Below are positions 1 through 10,831 of a stretch of DNA of 64,000 nt, one piece after another; position 1 is the first letter of the stretch, and the number at the start of each line of letters is the position of its first letter. Location of the stretch: positions 83,851,501 through 83,915,500 of the forward strand of contig CM075655.1 of NCBI GenBank assembly GCA_037953625.1, given 5' to 3'. Below the pieces are notes generated by a model that saw only the letters and a list, made by a program, of their open reading frames with translations, had not been told where the DNA came from and did not search any database. The position numbers were made by a program, and so were the translations under genes. The stretch comes from Crotalaria pallida. Its lineage: Eukaryota > Streptophyta > Magnoliopsida > Fabales > Fabaceae.

Positions 1-647
1 GTCATATTAATCAGTTGAGCTAAGCTGGCAATATTCTGATATTCAAACAACACCTTGATCTCAGGGCGTAGGCCACTTTCAAATTTAATGCATTTTGCCC
101 TCTCCTCAACATCTTTGTAACCAAGCGAGTAGCGCATCAACTCCCGGAACTTTGCAGCATATTCACAAATATTCATGTCACCTTGAACAAGATTCAGAAA
201 TTGTAGCTCTTTCTCTCTGCGTTCATTCTCCGGAAAATACTTGCCCAAAAAGTGAGTGCGGAAAAGTTCCCAAGTAATTTCCCGATTAGCCGCTTCAAGA
301 TCGCGACGTTCCTGTTGCCACCAATATTGGGCCTCACTGATCAGCATAAATTCTGCAAGACGAACCCATTGGTCCTATGGAGGCTGAAGAGAAGCAAAGA
401 TTTTCTCAATGTCCTGGAGCCAATCTTGGGCTCCATCTGGATTGTGTCCTCCATCAAACCTCAGAGGATCCTGTTTCTTGAACCTTGAAAGCCAATCAAT
501 AACAGGAGGAGCAGGTTGAGGTGGTTGCATAGCAGCAACGGCAGCGGTAACAGCATTTGCAATATTCTGAGCCTGATTCTGGTTGGCTTGAACCAGATTC
601 TCCAGAATAGCTGTAAGACGATCATTATCGTTTGGTCGACGAGCCAT
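1..647 (-). pseudogene. Ty3/gypsy (Tekay-like) gag, partial, one internal stop (element K)
   Basis: This is the N-terminal part of a chromovirus Gag, running off the left edge. It starts at the ATG complementary to 645-647 with MARRPNDNDR. The order is a Q/A-rich N-terminus, then IDWLSRFKKQDP and RFDGGHNPDGAQDWLQDIEKI, then the retrotransposon-gag core (YWWQQ, FLGKYFPE, REKELQFLNL, EYAAKF, KCIKFESGL). That matches the D and E Gags below. A TAG near 375 interrupts one otherwise continuous frame after the residues LQPP, and the reading frame continues straight on after it. No zinc knuckle is visible because the window ends first. Gag would form the cytoplasmic particle that packages element RNA. 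Family assignment is secure; the element is defective at least at that stop. Confidence 0.85.
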
Positions 648-776
648 AGAGGGTATCTACCTTGATTGAAGATCACCATTTAAATTAATATGTTAGAAAG
701 AATCTAACGAAGAACTTAAAGAAAACTACATAAAATCTGGTGTTGCTGCTGGCTAACCAAAAACCGCACCACTCTC
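648..776 (-). other. Leader of element K upstream of gag
   Basis: This short stretch lies upstream of the K gag start on the minus strand. It carries no ORF. Its own LTR and PBS are not seen because the sequence changes to LTR X at 777. Confidence 0.5.
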
Positions 777-1993
777 TGTTAGGATTGGCTTCAAACCTCG
801 AGAGGGGGTGAATCGAGTTTTATTAATTTATTGAAAATCACTCAAACGTTTTCAAAATTTGTTTTATGGAGAGATTAATTATTTGAGCGTGAAGGCGAAG
901 CGATATATAATAATATAAATAGAGTAGCGCTGAAACGATTTAAACAATATAATGTGGAAAACTAAAAGAGATAGGGAAGAGGAACATGCAAACCAATTTT
1001 ATACTGGTTCAGTCTTTCCATCGAAAGACCTATGTCCAGTCCCCTAGCGACCCGCTTGAGCTTTTTATATCCTTGAAATTGAGCCGCACCCAATTACAAC
1101 CAAGAGCGCCTTGCACACTACTAGTAACCTCCGTTCGCTAGAGACCTCAAAATCACACAAGGGTTCCTCACCCTAAGAACGTGCCACACGTTCAACTAAG
1201 GGATCCACTCCCTACCACTATGGTTTGAATATGATAAAATGTGATTGATACAATTGATGTGCTCACAATAACACGGATTCAACAATTCAGTTCTATAGCA
1301 ATGTAGTTTATTTCACAAGAGATAAGGCCAAGAAGGTTTTCTTTTCAGAAATAATAAGAACAGTGAAGAACGTGTTTTTCAGAGAAGAAGAGGAAGAGCA
1401 GAACGTGATTCATAAAAAGTGAAAAACAAAAACTCTTTGAATGATTTTGGAAAAACAAAATAAATAAAGATATGATTTGAAAAACAAAAACAAATAAGAA
1501 AGATTTAGAAAATAAATAAGTTTTAAAATCAAAAACAAATAAAAAAGATTTAGAAAATAAATCAAAGATTTGATTCTTAAAACAAATAAGAAATTATTTC
1601 AAAAATAAAATCAAATTTGAATTTTGAAAATAAATCAGAATCAATTATGTTAAAACAAATCTGGAAACATTTCAAATTGATTCTGACACGGATTTCAATA
1701 AAACTTGAGGTAATCGATTACTTGAGAGAGGTAATCGATTATCTTCATTCTGTGAAAACAATGAAATTAATTTTTAAGAAAGTAATCGATTATTTAAAAC
1801 AAGGTAATCGATTATCTCCATTCTGAGATAAAGGTAATCGATTATCAAAACCAGTAATCGATTATTTTTAATTAAAATTCCCAGGTCACAACTCAGAAGT
1901 AGAATAATCGATTATCCAGGAGAGGTAATCGATTACTTCTGCTTATTTTCATAAAATTAATTTTCCAAAGAAGAGTATGTAACCAAAGGTTTT
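777..1993 (-). mobile_element. SIRE-lineage copia LTR fragment X (3' or solo LTR)
   Basis: Read on the minus strand this ends in a CACCCCCTCTCGAGG stretch followed by CCTAACA, the terminal style of the A and F LTRs. No tRNA-Met PBS follows it, so it is a 3' or solo LTR. It shares with the A and F LTRs a segment containing GGGGACTGGA. It is cut at 1993, where the LTR of element B begins. It carries eight copies of TAATCGATTA between about 1711 and 1940. The outer boundary at 777 (TGTTAGGATTGG) is inferred from the TG end only. Confidence 0.55.
1711..1940. repeat. Cluster of eight TAATCGATTA palindromes
   Basis: The perfect 10-bp palindrome TAATCGATTA, often flanked as GTAATCGATTAC, occurs eight times in about 230 bp at irregular spacing. 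The sequence between copies is not repeated, so this is not an ordinary tandem array. Confidence 0.9.
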
Positions 1994-4295
1994 TGTAACA
2001 CTCCTTGTATATCATCTTACTTTATAAGATAAGTAAGAAGTTTATGAAAACTTGGACTTGTTATCGTTGGAAAAAGATCTGAAAATAAGATTTTTCCCTT
2101 CCCTTGAAAATTCCTTTTCACAAACACTTGATTAATAATGAGGTTGACTAACAAAATCAGAGTTTGCGGAAACATAGTAGAATCATCATATTATACCCCC
2201 AAAATTTATCATGCGTAACAAGTCCATTAATACCAAATAAGTATGATTATGAAACTGAATTCCTCTTATGATACCTTTTTCCAAAATATGTATCATATAA
2301 GTTCTATTAAAAATAGAAATGTTATAGAGCTGGTCACTGGTCCTTTTGTCCAAACATCCTTCTGGTCGGATCCTCGATATCTGCACAACGGGTTCCCAAC
2401 CCACACTCTCTACACTCTGCATGCACCTAAGGGACATCTCCCCTTACTGATTCTTGTGCAAGCTAGATGCACGAACAACACCTAATAAGGGCATGGGGGT
2501 TAGCTATACATATTCGCATAATCAAATGAGAATAAAACTAACATCCACAAGTCAACATGTAGCAAATCATGATGCATAATCATATGAGCACACCCGGTTA
2601 ATCATAATTATTCTTTCAATGCAGGTGGCATGATGCATGATTTCCTTCCACAACTGAGGCCTCTAAAAGTCCATCTTGGACGTCCATCCAATACACCGCT
2701 GTGTTCCTGGAACACCGACATTCGTTCCCAGAACGTAATGCCGAACCATACTTGGATAATACGCATCACTCCCAGAGTGTGCATCACGTTCCCAGAACGT
2801 GTAGCAAACCATACTTGGAATAATAAGCACCACTCCTAGAGTGTGCACCACGTTCCCAGAACGCATACGTTCCCATAACGCATAAAAACCAGGTCCCGGA
2901 CACTGGCCACATATCTATAATGTGTCATCAAGTAGGTTGCATATCAATGTGTTCCCAGAACACTAACATAAGTTCGCAGAACGTATAAAACCAGGTCCCA
3001 GACACTGGCCACATATCTATAATGTGTCATCAAGTAGGTTATAATTTGGTACTCCCGGAGTACCCTCCTCATATTCCCAGAATATGATAAACGTTCCTAC
3101 CAACCCATCTTCCATTCTATATGCATGAATGCACAATCATCAAGGTTGGTTTTATCTTTAATTCTATTATTATACCAATGTGTTCCCAGAACACTAACAT
3201 ACGTTCCGAGAACGTATCGCAAACCATACTTGGAATATAATCAAGCACCACTCCTAGAGTGTGCATCATGTTCCCAGAACGTATCAAAGAAACCATGTCC
3301 CAGACAATGGCCACATTCCCAGAATGTGTCATCAAGTAGGTTGCATCCGTTTAGTACTCCTAGAGTACAGGGTCAAGTACCCCGAACATCACAAACCATC
3401 CTTGCCAACCTATTTCATTACCTCCTCTATGCATGCATTGCATACATAATTACTAAGGTTGGTCTTTCCATTAATTCCATTATTATGACTTAGAAAAAAC
3501 AACTTCTAAATGATATCTTGAGGTATGACTTTACTCATAAAATTCACCTTTGAATTTAAATTTAACATATGCTCATAGACCTGGATTGAGAGAATAGAAT
3601 TCTCACTCAAAAACTTAACTTTTATTTTTAAGTTTTCAGGTACTAACCGGTTACGTCATCACCTAACCGGTTAGAATTACAGACCTGAATACAAAACCAT
3701 TGATTTTCAAAGAATTTTTCCTTGATTTCTCTACTCAATCCAATAACAAGGTCTTAGCATAACAGAATACCTCAAGTCCAACCATAATATCATTCAAAAG
3801 ATCTAAGTCATAATCCAATTTCATTTATGCATAATTTCTTCTTGAAATTATCTCATTACACTAAGGTATTAACTCTTTAACTTCAATCTGAGCCATAACA
3901 GTATATTCAACTTATCTTCAGATTGTTTCCAATGAAATTAAGGCCTAGATTTGAGTAGCATCAATAAGACCACAAGACTGATTTTATAAACTTATTTTCT
4001 TTTACAATTTTACAGTGTCTAACCGGTTACAATTATCGAGTAACCGGTTAGATTGTGCAGTGAGCACACTGAAATATGAGGTTTTGCAAACCATTCTTTT
4101 CATTACTCAAATCTAACCAATTTCAACATTCAAAAGAGTTCATATACCTTAAGTAAACATGTTTAATCACAGAAACACATTCACCTTGCATGCATTCAAT
4201 TAAGATACTCAAATTTCACATAATTGCACATATTTCACAACTTAATGCATCAATTCACATAATATCCAATTAAGTCATGAAATCAACATCAACAT
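1994..4295 (-). mobile_element. Element B 3' LTR, distal segment
   Basis: This matches the reverse complement of solo LTR B3 (about 47318-49624) and the fragment at 36850-38264. On the minus strand it holds most of the putative LTR intron and its acceptor (AG at 2483-2482), clusters of the imperfect palindrome ACGTTCCCAGAACGT (about 2710-3370), and TAACCGGTTA pairs near 3650-3680 and 4018-4050. The long open frames here come from the repeated GTTCCCAGAAC words and are not genes. Confidence 0.9.
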
Positions 4296-5839
4296 TGTAG
4301 GATTCTCATGTTTTGATGCTAACAATCTCTCTCCAAGCAACAACATTGGCAACAAGCAAGCTACACCACATGAAGATTAGAATTAGGATTTTTATTAATT
4401 CTATTTCAATGTAATCTTTATTTTTATGCAATGCATCTCATTGGTGTGGGTAGCTTAGGTGATTTTAAGAATATTTAAATAATGTTTGATTAAGAGTGAA
4501 GATACTTTAAATCTTGATTAAATAGCTCTATTAAAAGTTTTGTGAAAATCCTTTTAGAAAAACCTTGTTTTTATTCAGATTCTGATCAGTTCACTCGAGT
4601 AATGAGTATTGGTTCACTCGAGTAATTTATGTCATGACAGGTTAATCGAGTAATGGTTTACACATCACTCGAGTAACTTAATCTGACATGTTTTAATCGA
4701 GTAATGTTATATGGTTTACTCGAGTAATTCAATCAGTTTTTGGAAAATTATAAAAGGACTTAATTTTCTCTTTCACACATGATATACATTCATTCTTACA
4801 ATTTTCTATACACTTTGAAAAGCAATTCAAGAGCTATTTTACATCTTTCAAGAGCTATCAAGATTCAGCAAAGAACTTTTCGTTCTTCACTCTATTTCTT
4901 TCAATGTTCAAATATTCTTGAGATCATAATTTTTGTTCTTAGTGGTTGTTGAAGATTTGCAATTTGTGATTGCATCATTGAAGTTTCAACACAAGTGAAG
5001 AATCTCACAAGGAAGACTTTGAGGATCAAATCAAAGCAAGAAAAGAGGATTGGTTGGAAGCATCTTCAATCAATTAGCAAGGAAATCTAGAATACTCAAA
5101 AGGGGTAGATTAGATCAAAGTGTTTGGTACACACTTTGTGTTGGGTTTTAAGATAGGAGAACTAAGAATCTAGTTGCATCTTAAAACATTGTAAAATCTA
5201 CATTTGAAGATTTCTAGTGAAGAATCTCTCTTGATTCAAGAGGGGACTGGAGTAGCTTTCAAGTGGGTGAAAGTGAACCAGGATAAATCCTTGTGTCTCT
5301 TTTATTTTTCATTCCTTGTATTGCATTAATTCATTAACAATTGCATTTTTAGGTTAGAATTGGGGTTTTCTTAATTCAACTCAATTGATCTAAAATTGCA
5401 TGTTAATATTACTTGAAATTGTTCATATTAATCATTCATAATTTGTTGAATCATTATAGCATTGTTATTCTTGAAGAACTCCATTGAAAACTGAGTTTTA
5501 ATTGAATTTTACCCAGTTTACTCGAGTAAAGTTCTTGTCACTCGAGTAATCTGCTTTCAGTTTATGAACATTACTCGAGTAGGTTTTCTGTTACTCGAAT
5601 GATTTAAAAATAGCTTTCGTAATACTCGAGTGATTTGCTGAATACTCGAGTGAAATTATTTTTGCTTGCGTATTACTCGAGTGAAGTCTTGAGTTACTCG
5701 AGTAATCTGAATTGAATTTTTAAGAAAATTTATTTTCATAAAACCATTCTCTTAGGTGGACGAAAAATCTGTAATAAGGCTTCAATATTCTATTCACCCC
5801 CCCTCTAGACTATATTGAGCCGCTTGTTGGTTTCCAACA
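4296..5839 (+). mobile_element. Element A 5' LTR (1544 bp)
   Basis: It starts TGTAGGATTCTCATG and ends GGTTTCCAACA, immediately before the PBS. TACTCGAGTA-type palindromes cluster at about 4596-4735 (before the TATA box) and 5516-5707 (near the LTR end). A CACCCCCCTCTAGA stretch near the 3' end is typical of this lineage. Confidence 0.95.
4749..4755 (+). promoter_or_regulatory. Putative TATA box of element A 5' LTR
   Basis: TATAAAA lies 453 bp into the LTR, just after the first palindrome cluster. The same box recurs at 13828-13834 at the same offset in the 3' LTR. The start of transcription is inferred. Confidence 0.6.
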
Positions 5840-5841
5840 AG

Positions 5842-5853
5842 TGGTATCAGAGC
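5842..5853 (+). other. Primer binding site of element A (tRNA-iMet)
   Basis: TGGTATCAGAGC, complementary to the 3' end of initiator tRNA-Met, starts two bases after the LTR end. This is the standard site for first-strand priming in plant LTR elements. Confidence 0.95.
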
Positions 5854-5913
5854 TCGGACGAAAAATCCGAGCCTTAAAAAGCTTTTTCGAAAAGATCCTT
5901 TTACTTGGAAACA

Positions 5914-7701
5914 ATGGGCTCAATTTCAAATCCTTTTGGTGGTGAAGGAACTTCCATTAATCGTCCTCCACTATTCAATGGTGAGGGTTATGCTTATTGG
6001 AAGGTCCGCATGAAAATTTTTATTCAAGCCATAGATATGGAAATTTGGAACGCCATAGAGAATGGACCTTTTGTTCCTCAAACGAAAGTAAATGATGTTG
6101 TTTCGGTCAAACCTCAATCGAGTTGGGACAATGATGATAAGAAGAAAGTTGCATTTGATTTAAAAGCTAAAAATATCATCACGTCCGCTCTTTCTTATGA
6201 TGAGTTCTTTCGAGTATCTCAATGTGTTGATGCTAAACAAATGTGGGACACATTACAAGTCACACATGAGGGCACTTCGGAGGTTAGAAGGGCTAGGCTA
6301 AATACCCTCATGCATGAATATGAACTCTTTCGTATGTTACCTAATGAAAATATAGGTGACATGCAAAAGCGGTTCACTCATATCATAAATCATCTTTCTG
6401 CACTTGGAAAAGTTATTACTAATAGTGAAGTTGTTAATAAGATTTTGAGATGTCTTAGCAGGGAATGGCAACCTAAGGTGACGGCCATTATGGAAGCTAG
6501 AGACGTGGATCAAATTGATTTAGCAACTCTATTCGGAAAACTTCAAGAGCATGAAATGGAGCTTGGACGGTTATCCATGAATGAAGATGCCGATAGAAAG
6601 AAAAAGGGGATTGCTCTTAAATCAACTTCAAAATCTCTTAAGGCACAAGAGGAAAACTCTCAAGTGGATGACTCGGACTCCGATATAGATGATGAGACCC
6701 TTGGCTTGCTAGTTAAAAAGCTTGGTAGGTTCTTTAAGAGTAAGGGAAACTTTAATAAGAATAGACAAAGAGATTCTAAGGACTCACAACCAAGAAATAA
6801 GACTAACAAGGATCACATCAAGTGTCATGGGTGTGGAAAGCTTGGTCACTATCGATCAAAATGCCCAACTCATTCTAAGAAGTCGGAAGGTGACAACTCT
6901 AAGTTCAACTCATCTAAAGGAAAAAGGGCTTACATAGTATGGGATGAAGAGGAGAGTCAATCAACATCTAGCTCATCGGATGATGAAGAACTTGCAAATC
7001 TATGTTTGATGATGAAGCTTGATGAAGAGGAATCTTCGAGCATTAAATCAAGTGACAACGTCAATGAGGTAGATTATCTTTCCGATGCTAGCTCTAGTTC
7101 TAATTCTCCTTCATTCAATGAGTTGTACAATGTGTATGTAGAGATGTATAAAGAGTTGAAGAAACTTGCTAAAATAAATGTTGAAAGAAAGAATTTCATA
7201 ATGAAGCAACATGAAAAGATAATTGAACTTCAAAAAGATTTAGAAGAACTTAAGCTTCAAAATGAAACTCTTGAACTCATTTATGCAAACTCTACATGCA
7301 ATTGTGAATTGAAATCAAATGAGACTCCATCTTGTGAAAATTGCAAGTCTTTGGAAAAAGAAGTTTTTTATTTGAATGATCGACTTGCAAGGCTCATGAA
7401 AGGAGATACTTCATTAGATCATTTGCTTTCAACTCAAAGGAACAATAGCAATAGATCCGGTCTTGGCTATACCAAACCTAAGAAACGCAATTATCGCAAA
7501 GTTGGTGGATTTTCAAAGAATAAGATTTCTAAAAACCCAACTTGCCATTATTGTGGGATCTTTGGGCATACCACGAATAAATGTATTATAAAGAAAGTTG
7601 GTATACCAAGCGGTGAATATATTTGGATTGTTAAGGGGACTTCTCCCCATGCTAACAACAAAGGACCCAAGACCACTTGGGTACCTAAGTCAACCAAATG
7701 A
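5914..7701 (+). CDS. gag: Gag polyprotein of element A (copia type, SIRE-like)
   Basis: This is a capsid-nucleocapsid protein of about 595 residues. I place the start at the ATG at 5914 (MGSISNPFGGEG), because the related F Gag starts at the same motif (MGSMNLFGGEG). The N-terminal third is the copia-type gag domain: GYAYWKVRMKIFIQ, MWDTLQVTHEG, MQKRFTHIINHL, FGKLQEHEMELGRL. A CCHC zinc knuckle CHGCGKLGHYRSKC lies near residues 304-317 and a second, CHYCGIFGHTTNKC, near 544-557. Between them are acidic serine-rich and Lys/Glu coiled-coil-like stretches. The frame closes at a TGA at 7699. Protease follows at once but in another frame, so a fusion product would need a frameshift or an old indel explains it. 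Confidence 0.93.
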   Translation: MGSISNPFGGEGTSINRPPLFNGEGYAYWKVRMKIFIQAIDMEIWNAIENGPFVPQTKVNDVVSVKPQSSWDNDDKKKVAFDLKAKNIITSALSYDEFFRVSQCVDAKQMWDTLQVTHEGTSEVRRARLNTLMHEYELFRMLPNENIGDMQKRFTHIINHLSALGKVITNSEVVNKILRCLSREWQPKVTAIMEARDVDQIDLATLFGKLQEHEMELGRLSMNEDADRKKKGIALKSTSKSLKAQEENSQVDDSDSDIDDETLGLLVKKLGRFFKSKGNFNKNRQRDSKDSQPRNKTNKDHIKCHGCGKLGHYRSKCPTHSKKSEGDNSKFNSSKGKRAYIVWDEEESQSTSSSSDDEELANLCLMMKLDEEESSSIKSSDNVNEVDYLSDASSSSNSPSFNELYNVYVEMYKELKKLAKINVERKNFIMKQHEKIIELQKDLEELKLQNETLELIYANSTCNCELKSNETPSCENCKSLEKEVFYLNDRLARLMKGDTSLDHLLSTQRNNSNRSGLGYTKPKKRNYRKVGGFSKNKISKNPTCHYCGIFGHTTNKCIIKKVGIPSGEYIWIVKGTSPHANNKGPKTTWVPKSTK

Positions 7702-7715
7702 TATCTTTCTTGTAG

Positions 7716-8360
7716 GTGTGTCTTCGAACCAAAGAGCGCAAATGGTACTTGGATAGTGGTTGTTCGAGACACATGACGGGAGACAAAACGCACTTCATGG
7801 AACTTACTCCGAAAAGTGATGGATTTGTGACATACGGCGACAACAACAAGGGCAAAATTCTAGGAGTCGGGAAGATCGGTAACGTATCTAACCTTGTCAT
7901 AGAAAATGTCTTATACGTAGAAGGCTTAGAACACAACTTGCTTAGTATAAGCCAACTATGCGATATGGGCAATTATGTGACTTTTACCCCGGAATTATGT
8001 TTCATTAAGTCTTCTATAGATGATAGTGTTAAGTTTGTTGGTCGTCGCTCTAATAACACTTACTTAATTGATTTGGATGAGATAACTTCACTATTTTCAA
8101 AATGTTTCAAATCTTTTGATGATGAAATTCGTCTTTGGCATAGACGAATTGCTCATGTGAATGTGAATCAATTAAACAAACTTTTGCGAAAAGATTTAGT
8201 GATTGGTTTGCCTAAACTAAATTTTAAGCTTGATGGCATTTGTGACTCTTGTCAAAAGTGCAAGCAAGTTAAAAGTTCTTTTAAACCTAAAAATGTGATA
8301 AGCACAACAAAGCCTTTGGAGCTAATCCCATATGGATTTGTTTGGCCCTTCACAAATTAA
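7716..8360 (+). CDS. pol: Element A pol, first part: protease and integrase N-terminus
   Basis: The frame opens right after a TAG at 7713, so no true start codon is claimed; it is normally translated as part of a polyprotein. WYLDSGCSRHMTGD near residues 10-23 is the copia aspartic protease active site (DSG). The GAG-pre-integrase zinc domain follows (LWHRRIAHVN, then CDSCQKCKQVK, an HHCC pattern). The last residues (from PYGFVWPF) are out of frame, because an extra C in the run at about 8327-8329 shifts the frame. The correct continuation, MDLFGPS, lies in the overlapping frame from 8332. Protease would cleave Gag-Pol inside particles. Confidence 0.9.
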   Translation: MCLRTKERKWYLDSGCSRHMTGDKTHFMELTPKSDGFVTYGDNNKGKILGVGKIGNVSNLVIENVLYVEGLEHNLLSISQLCDMGNYVTFTPELCFIKSSIDDSVKFVGRRSNNTYLIDLDEITSLFSKCFKSFDDEIRLWHRRIAHVNVNQLNKLLRKDLVIGLPKLNFKLDGICDSCQKCKQVKSSFKPKNVISTTKPLELIPYGFVWPFTN

Positions 8361-10746
8361 AAGTTTAGGTGGCAATTACTATGGATTTGTTTTAGTAGAC
8401 GATTTTACTAGATTCACATGGACTTTATTTTTATCCGCAAAAAGTGAAGTTTATAAATGTTTTAAAAAGTTTGCCAAACTCATCCAAAATCAACTAAGTT
8501 TGAAAATTGTGTCTATTAGAAGTGATCACGGAGGTGAGTTTGAAAACACTAGGATTGATGCATTTTGTGATAAGTTTGGTATTGATCATCAATTTTCGGC
8601 CCCTAGGACTCCGGAGCAAAACGGAGTTGTAGAAAGGAAAAATAGAATATTAGTGGAACTTGCTCGTACTATGTTGATAGAATCAAATGTTCCTAAATAT
8701 TTTTGGGCTGATGCGGTAAACACTGCTTGTTATGTGCTTAATAGGGTTCTTATTCATCCGCATTTAAATAAAACACCTTATGAACTTTTAAAAGGGCGAA
8801 AGCCAAATATTTCACATTTTCATGTTTTTGGGTGTAAGGTGTTTGTTTTAAATAACGGAAAGGAACCGGTCGGCAAGTTTGACTCCAAAGCCGACGAAGG
8901 CATATTCATAGGTTATTCAACCCATAGCAAAGCATATAGAGTCTTCAATAAAAGAACATTAACCGTTGAGGAATCCGTGCATGTTGTATTTGATGAATCT
9001 TCGAAAGAAGATTGTGTTGTTTCTTGTGATGATGATAATATAGGTACAATTTTTGATCATGAGAAGTCAACACCACAACAAATGGAAGAGAATCAAATTG
9101 AAGATGGAGAGGTGCAAGCACAAGATAAAGACTTAGCACAAGAGATTCAATCTCAATTACCAATAGCTTGGAAATCAAACAAAAATCATCCGATTTCTAA
9201 CATCTTAGGTGATATTGCGAAGGGAGTGGTAACCCGACGCACCTTAAATAATTTTTGTTATTATGTTGCCTTTGTATCTCAAATAGAACCTAAGAGTATC
9301 AAAGAGGCTGTTCAAGATGATCATTGGATTATGGCCATGCAAGAAGAATTAAATCAATTTGAAAGAAACCAAGTTTGGGAGCTTGTGCCAAAACCCGATG
9401 ATCGTCCTGTAATTGGTACTCGGTGGATCTATAGGAATAAGTTAGATGAATCGGGTATTATTGTTAGGAATAAAGCTAGGTTGGTAGCACAAGGTTATAG
9501 TCAAGAAGAAGGAATCGATTACGATGAGACATATGCTCCTGTTGCTAGACTAGAAGCTATTCGTATTTTTCTCGCTTTTGCTTCGATAATGAATTTTAAA
9601 TTGTATCAAATGGATGTTAAGAGCGCCTTTCTTAACGGATACATTCAAGAGGAAGTTTACGTGTCACAACCTCCTGGATTCGAGAGTTTTGAGCATCCGA
9701 ACTACGTTTTCAAACTGAAAAAGGCTTTGTACGGTTTGAAACAAGCTCCTAGAGCTTGGTACGACCGACTAAGCAATTTTTTATTACAAAAAGGTTTTAA
9801 ACGAGGCACTGTTGACACTACACTTTTTATTGAACGTTCCGGTAAGGATATTTTATTGGTTCAAATATATGTTGACGATATTATATTTGGTGCTACTAAC
9901 GAGAACTTGTGTAAGAAGTTTTCAGACTTGATGCAAAGCGAATTCGAGATGTCGATGATGGGAGAGCTTACATTCTTTCTTGGCCTTCAAATAAAGCAGC
10001 TTAATGATGGCATTTATATTCATCAGAGTAAATATTGTAGAGAGCTTCTCAAACGTTTTGGGATGGATTCGTGCAAATCCGCTTCTACACCAATGAGCGT
10101 TGCATGCTACCTAGATCTAGATGAGGCTGGAAAAGCGGTAGAGGTAACGAAGTATCGTGGTATTATTGGTAGTTTGTTATACTTAACTGCATCTAGGCCT
10201 GACATCATGTTTAGTGTATGTATGTGTGCACGTTTTCAAGCAAAACCGAAAGAGTCGCATCTAACTGCTGTCAAAAGAATAATGAAATACTTAAAGGGTA
10301 CAATGAATACTGGACTTTATTATCCTAGGGATGCTTTTCTAAAACTTATAGGTTATTCGGACTCTGACTTTGCCGGTTGTAAAGTTGAGCGAAAAAGTAC
10401 AAGCGGAACATGCCATTTAATTGGTAATTCACTTGTATCGTGGTTTTCTAAAAAGAAAAATTGTGTAGCTTTATCAACCGCGGAGGCCGAATACATAGCA
10501 GTCGGTAGTTGTTGTGCTCAAATCCTTTGGATGAAACAACAATTATCTGATTTTGGTTTAAATTTGACAAAAATCCCTATAAAGTGTGATAACACTTCGG
10601 CAATTAATTTGACTAAAAATCCAGTATTACACTCAAGGACAAAGCATATTGAAATTAGGCATCACTTTTTGAGAGATCATGTTCAAAAAGGTGATTGTGT
10701 TATTGAGCCGCTTGTTGGTTTCCAACAAGTGGTATCAATTAACTGA
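8332..10746 (+). CDS. pol: Element A pol, main part: integrase, reverse transcriptase, RNase H
   Basis: The integrase core has D2 (MDLFGP), D64 (RSDHGGEF) and E100 (EQNGVVERKNR), the copia DDE triad. It is followed by FHVFGCKVFV and the KADEGIFIGYS element. RT starts around residue 330 (NQVWELVPKP, TRWIYRNKLDE), with MDVKSAFLNG and catalytic YVDD at 513-516. RNase H begins near residue 674 (GYSDSDFAG, KSTSGTC, STAEAEYIA). The last 14 residues are not pol sequence: they are read from a patch identical to the element's own LTR end and PBS (10701-10737). The ATG at 8332 is internal to the integrase; the 1-bp insertion upstream is why the frame appears to begin here. Confidence 0.93.
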   Translation: MDLFGPSQIKSLGGNYYGFVLVDDFTRFTWTLFLSAKSEVYKCFKKFAKLIQNQLSLKIVSIRSDHGGEFENTRIDAFCDKFGIDHQFSAPRTPEQNGVVERKNRILVELARTMLIESNVPKYFWADAVNTACYVLNRVLIHPHLNKTPYELLKGRKPNISHFHVFGCKVFVLNNGKEPVGKFDSKADEGIFIGYSTHSKAYRVFNKRTLTVEESVHVVFDESSKEDCVVSCDDDNIGTIFDHEKSTPQQMEENQIEDGEVQAQDKDLAQEIQSQLPIAWKSNKNHPISNILGDIAKGVVTRRTLNNFCYYVAFVSQIEPKSIKEAVQDDHWIMAMQEELNQFERNQVWELVPKPDDRPVIGTRWIYRNKLDESGIIVRNKARLVAQGYSQEEGIDYDETYAPVARLEAIRIFLAFASIMNFKLYQMDVKSAFLNGYIQEEVYVSQPPGFESFEHPNYVFKLKKALYGLKQAPRAWYDRLSNFLLQKGFKRGTVDTTLFIERSGKDILLVQIYVDDIIFGATNENLCKKFSDLMQSEFEMSMMGELTFFLGLQIKQLNDGIYIHQSKYCRELLKRFGMDSCKSASTPMSVACYLDLDEAGKAVEVTKYRGIIGSLLYLTASRPDIMFSVCMCARFQAKPKESHLTAVKRIMKYLKGTMNTGLYYPRDAFLKLIGYSDSDFAGCKVERKSTSGTCHLIGNSLVSWFSKKKNCVALSTAEAEYIAVGSCCAQILWMKQQLSDFGLNLTKIPIKCDNTSAINLTKNPVLHSRTKHIEIRHHFLRDHVQKGDCVIEPLVGFQQVVSIN
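10701..10737 (+). other. 37-bp LTR-end/PBS patch inside pol of element A
   Basis: These 37 bases are identical to 5813-5849, which span the last 27 bases of the 5' LTR, the spacer and the first eight bases of the PBS. Left (TATTGAG) and right (TCA) edges may be shared with the pol sequence they replaced, giving microhomology. The patch moves the rest of RNase H out of frame. Confidence 0.95.
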
Positions 10747-10831
10747 TATCTTTACAAAACCATTACCAAGGGACACATTTTATAAGATTCGAAGAGAACT
10801 TGGTATTTTTGATGAATCAACTATTAGCTAA
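10736..10831 (+). pseudogene. Displaced C-terminus of element A pol (RNase H tail)
   Basis: Reading from 10736 in another frame gives QLTDIFTKPLPRD and then KIRRELGIFDESTIS up to a TAA. DIFTKPL is the conserved end of copia RNase H. It is separated from the main pol frame by the 37-bp patch, so it is not translated with the rest unless a frameshift occurs. Confidence 0.9.

Noticed and set aside
1617..1826. Open frame rich in VIDYL repeats
   Set aside because: It is the translation of the TAATCGATTA palindrome cluster in LTR X; no independent coding signal.
2186..2437. Frame with NRTYMIHILEKGIIRGIQ in B LTR (also 49193-49432)
   Set aside because: Present only in nearly identical B LTRs, begins out of register with the exon ORF, and shows no conservation in C or G.
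3125..3493. Open frame with PRTYR/VPRT words (and mates at 37484-38298 and 48688-49119)
   Set aside because: Translation of GTTCCCAGAAC palindromes in the B LTR; open on both strands because the words are palindromic.
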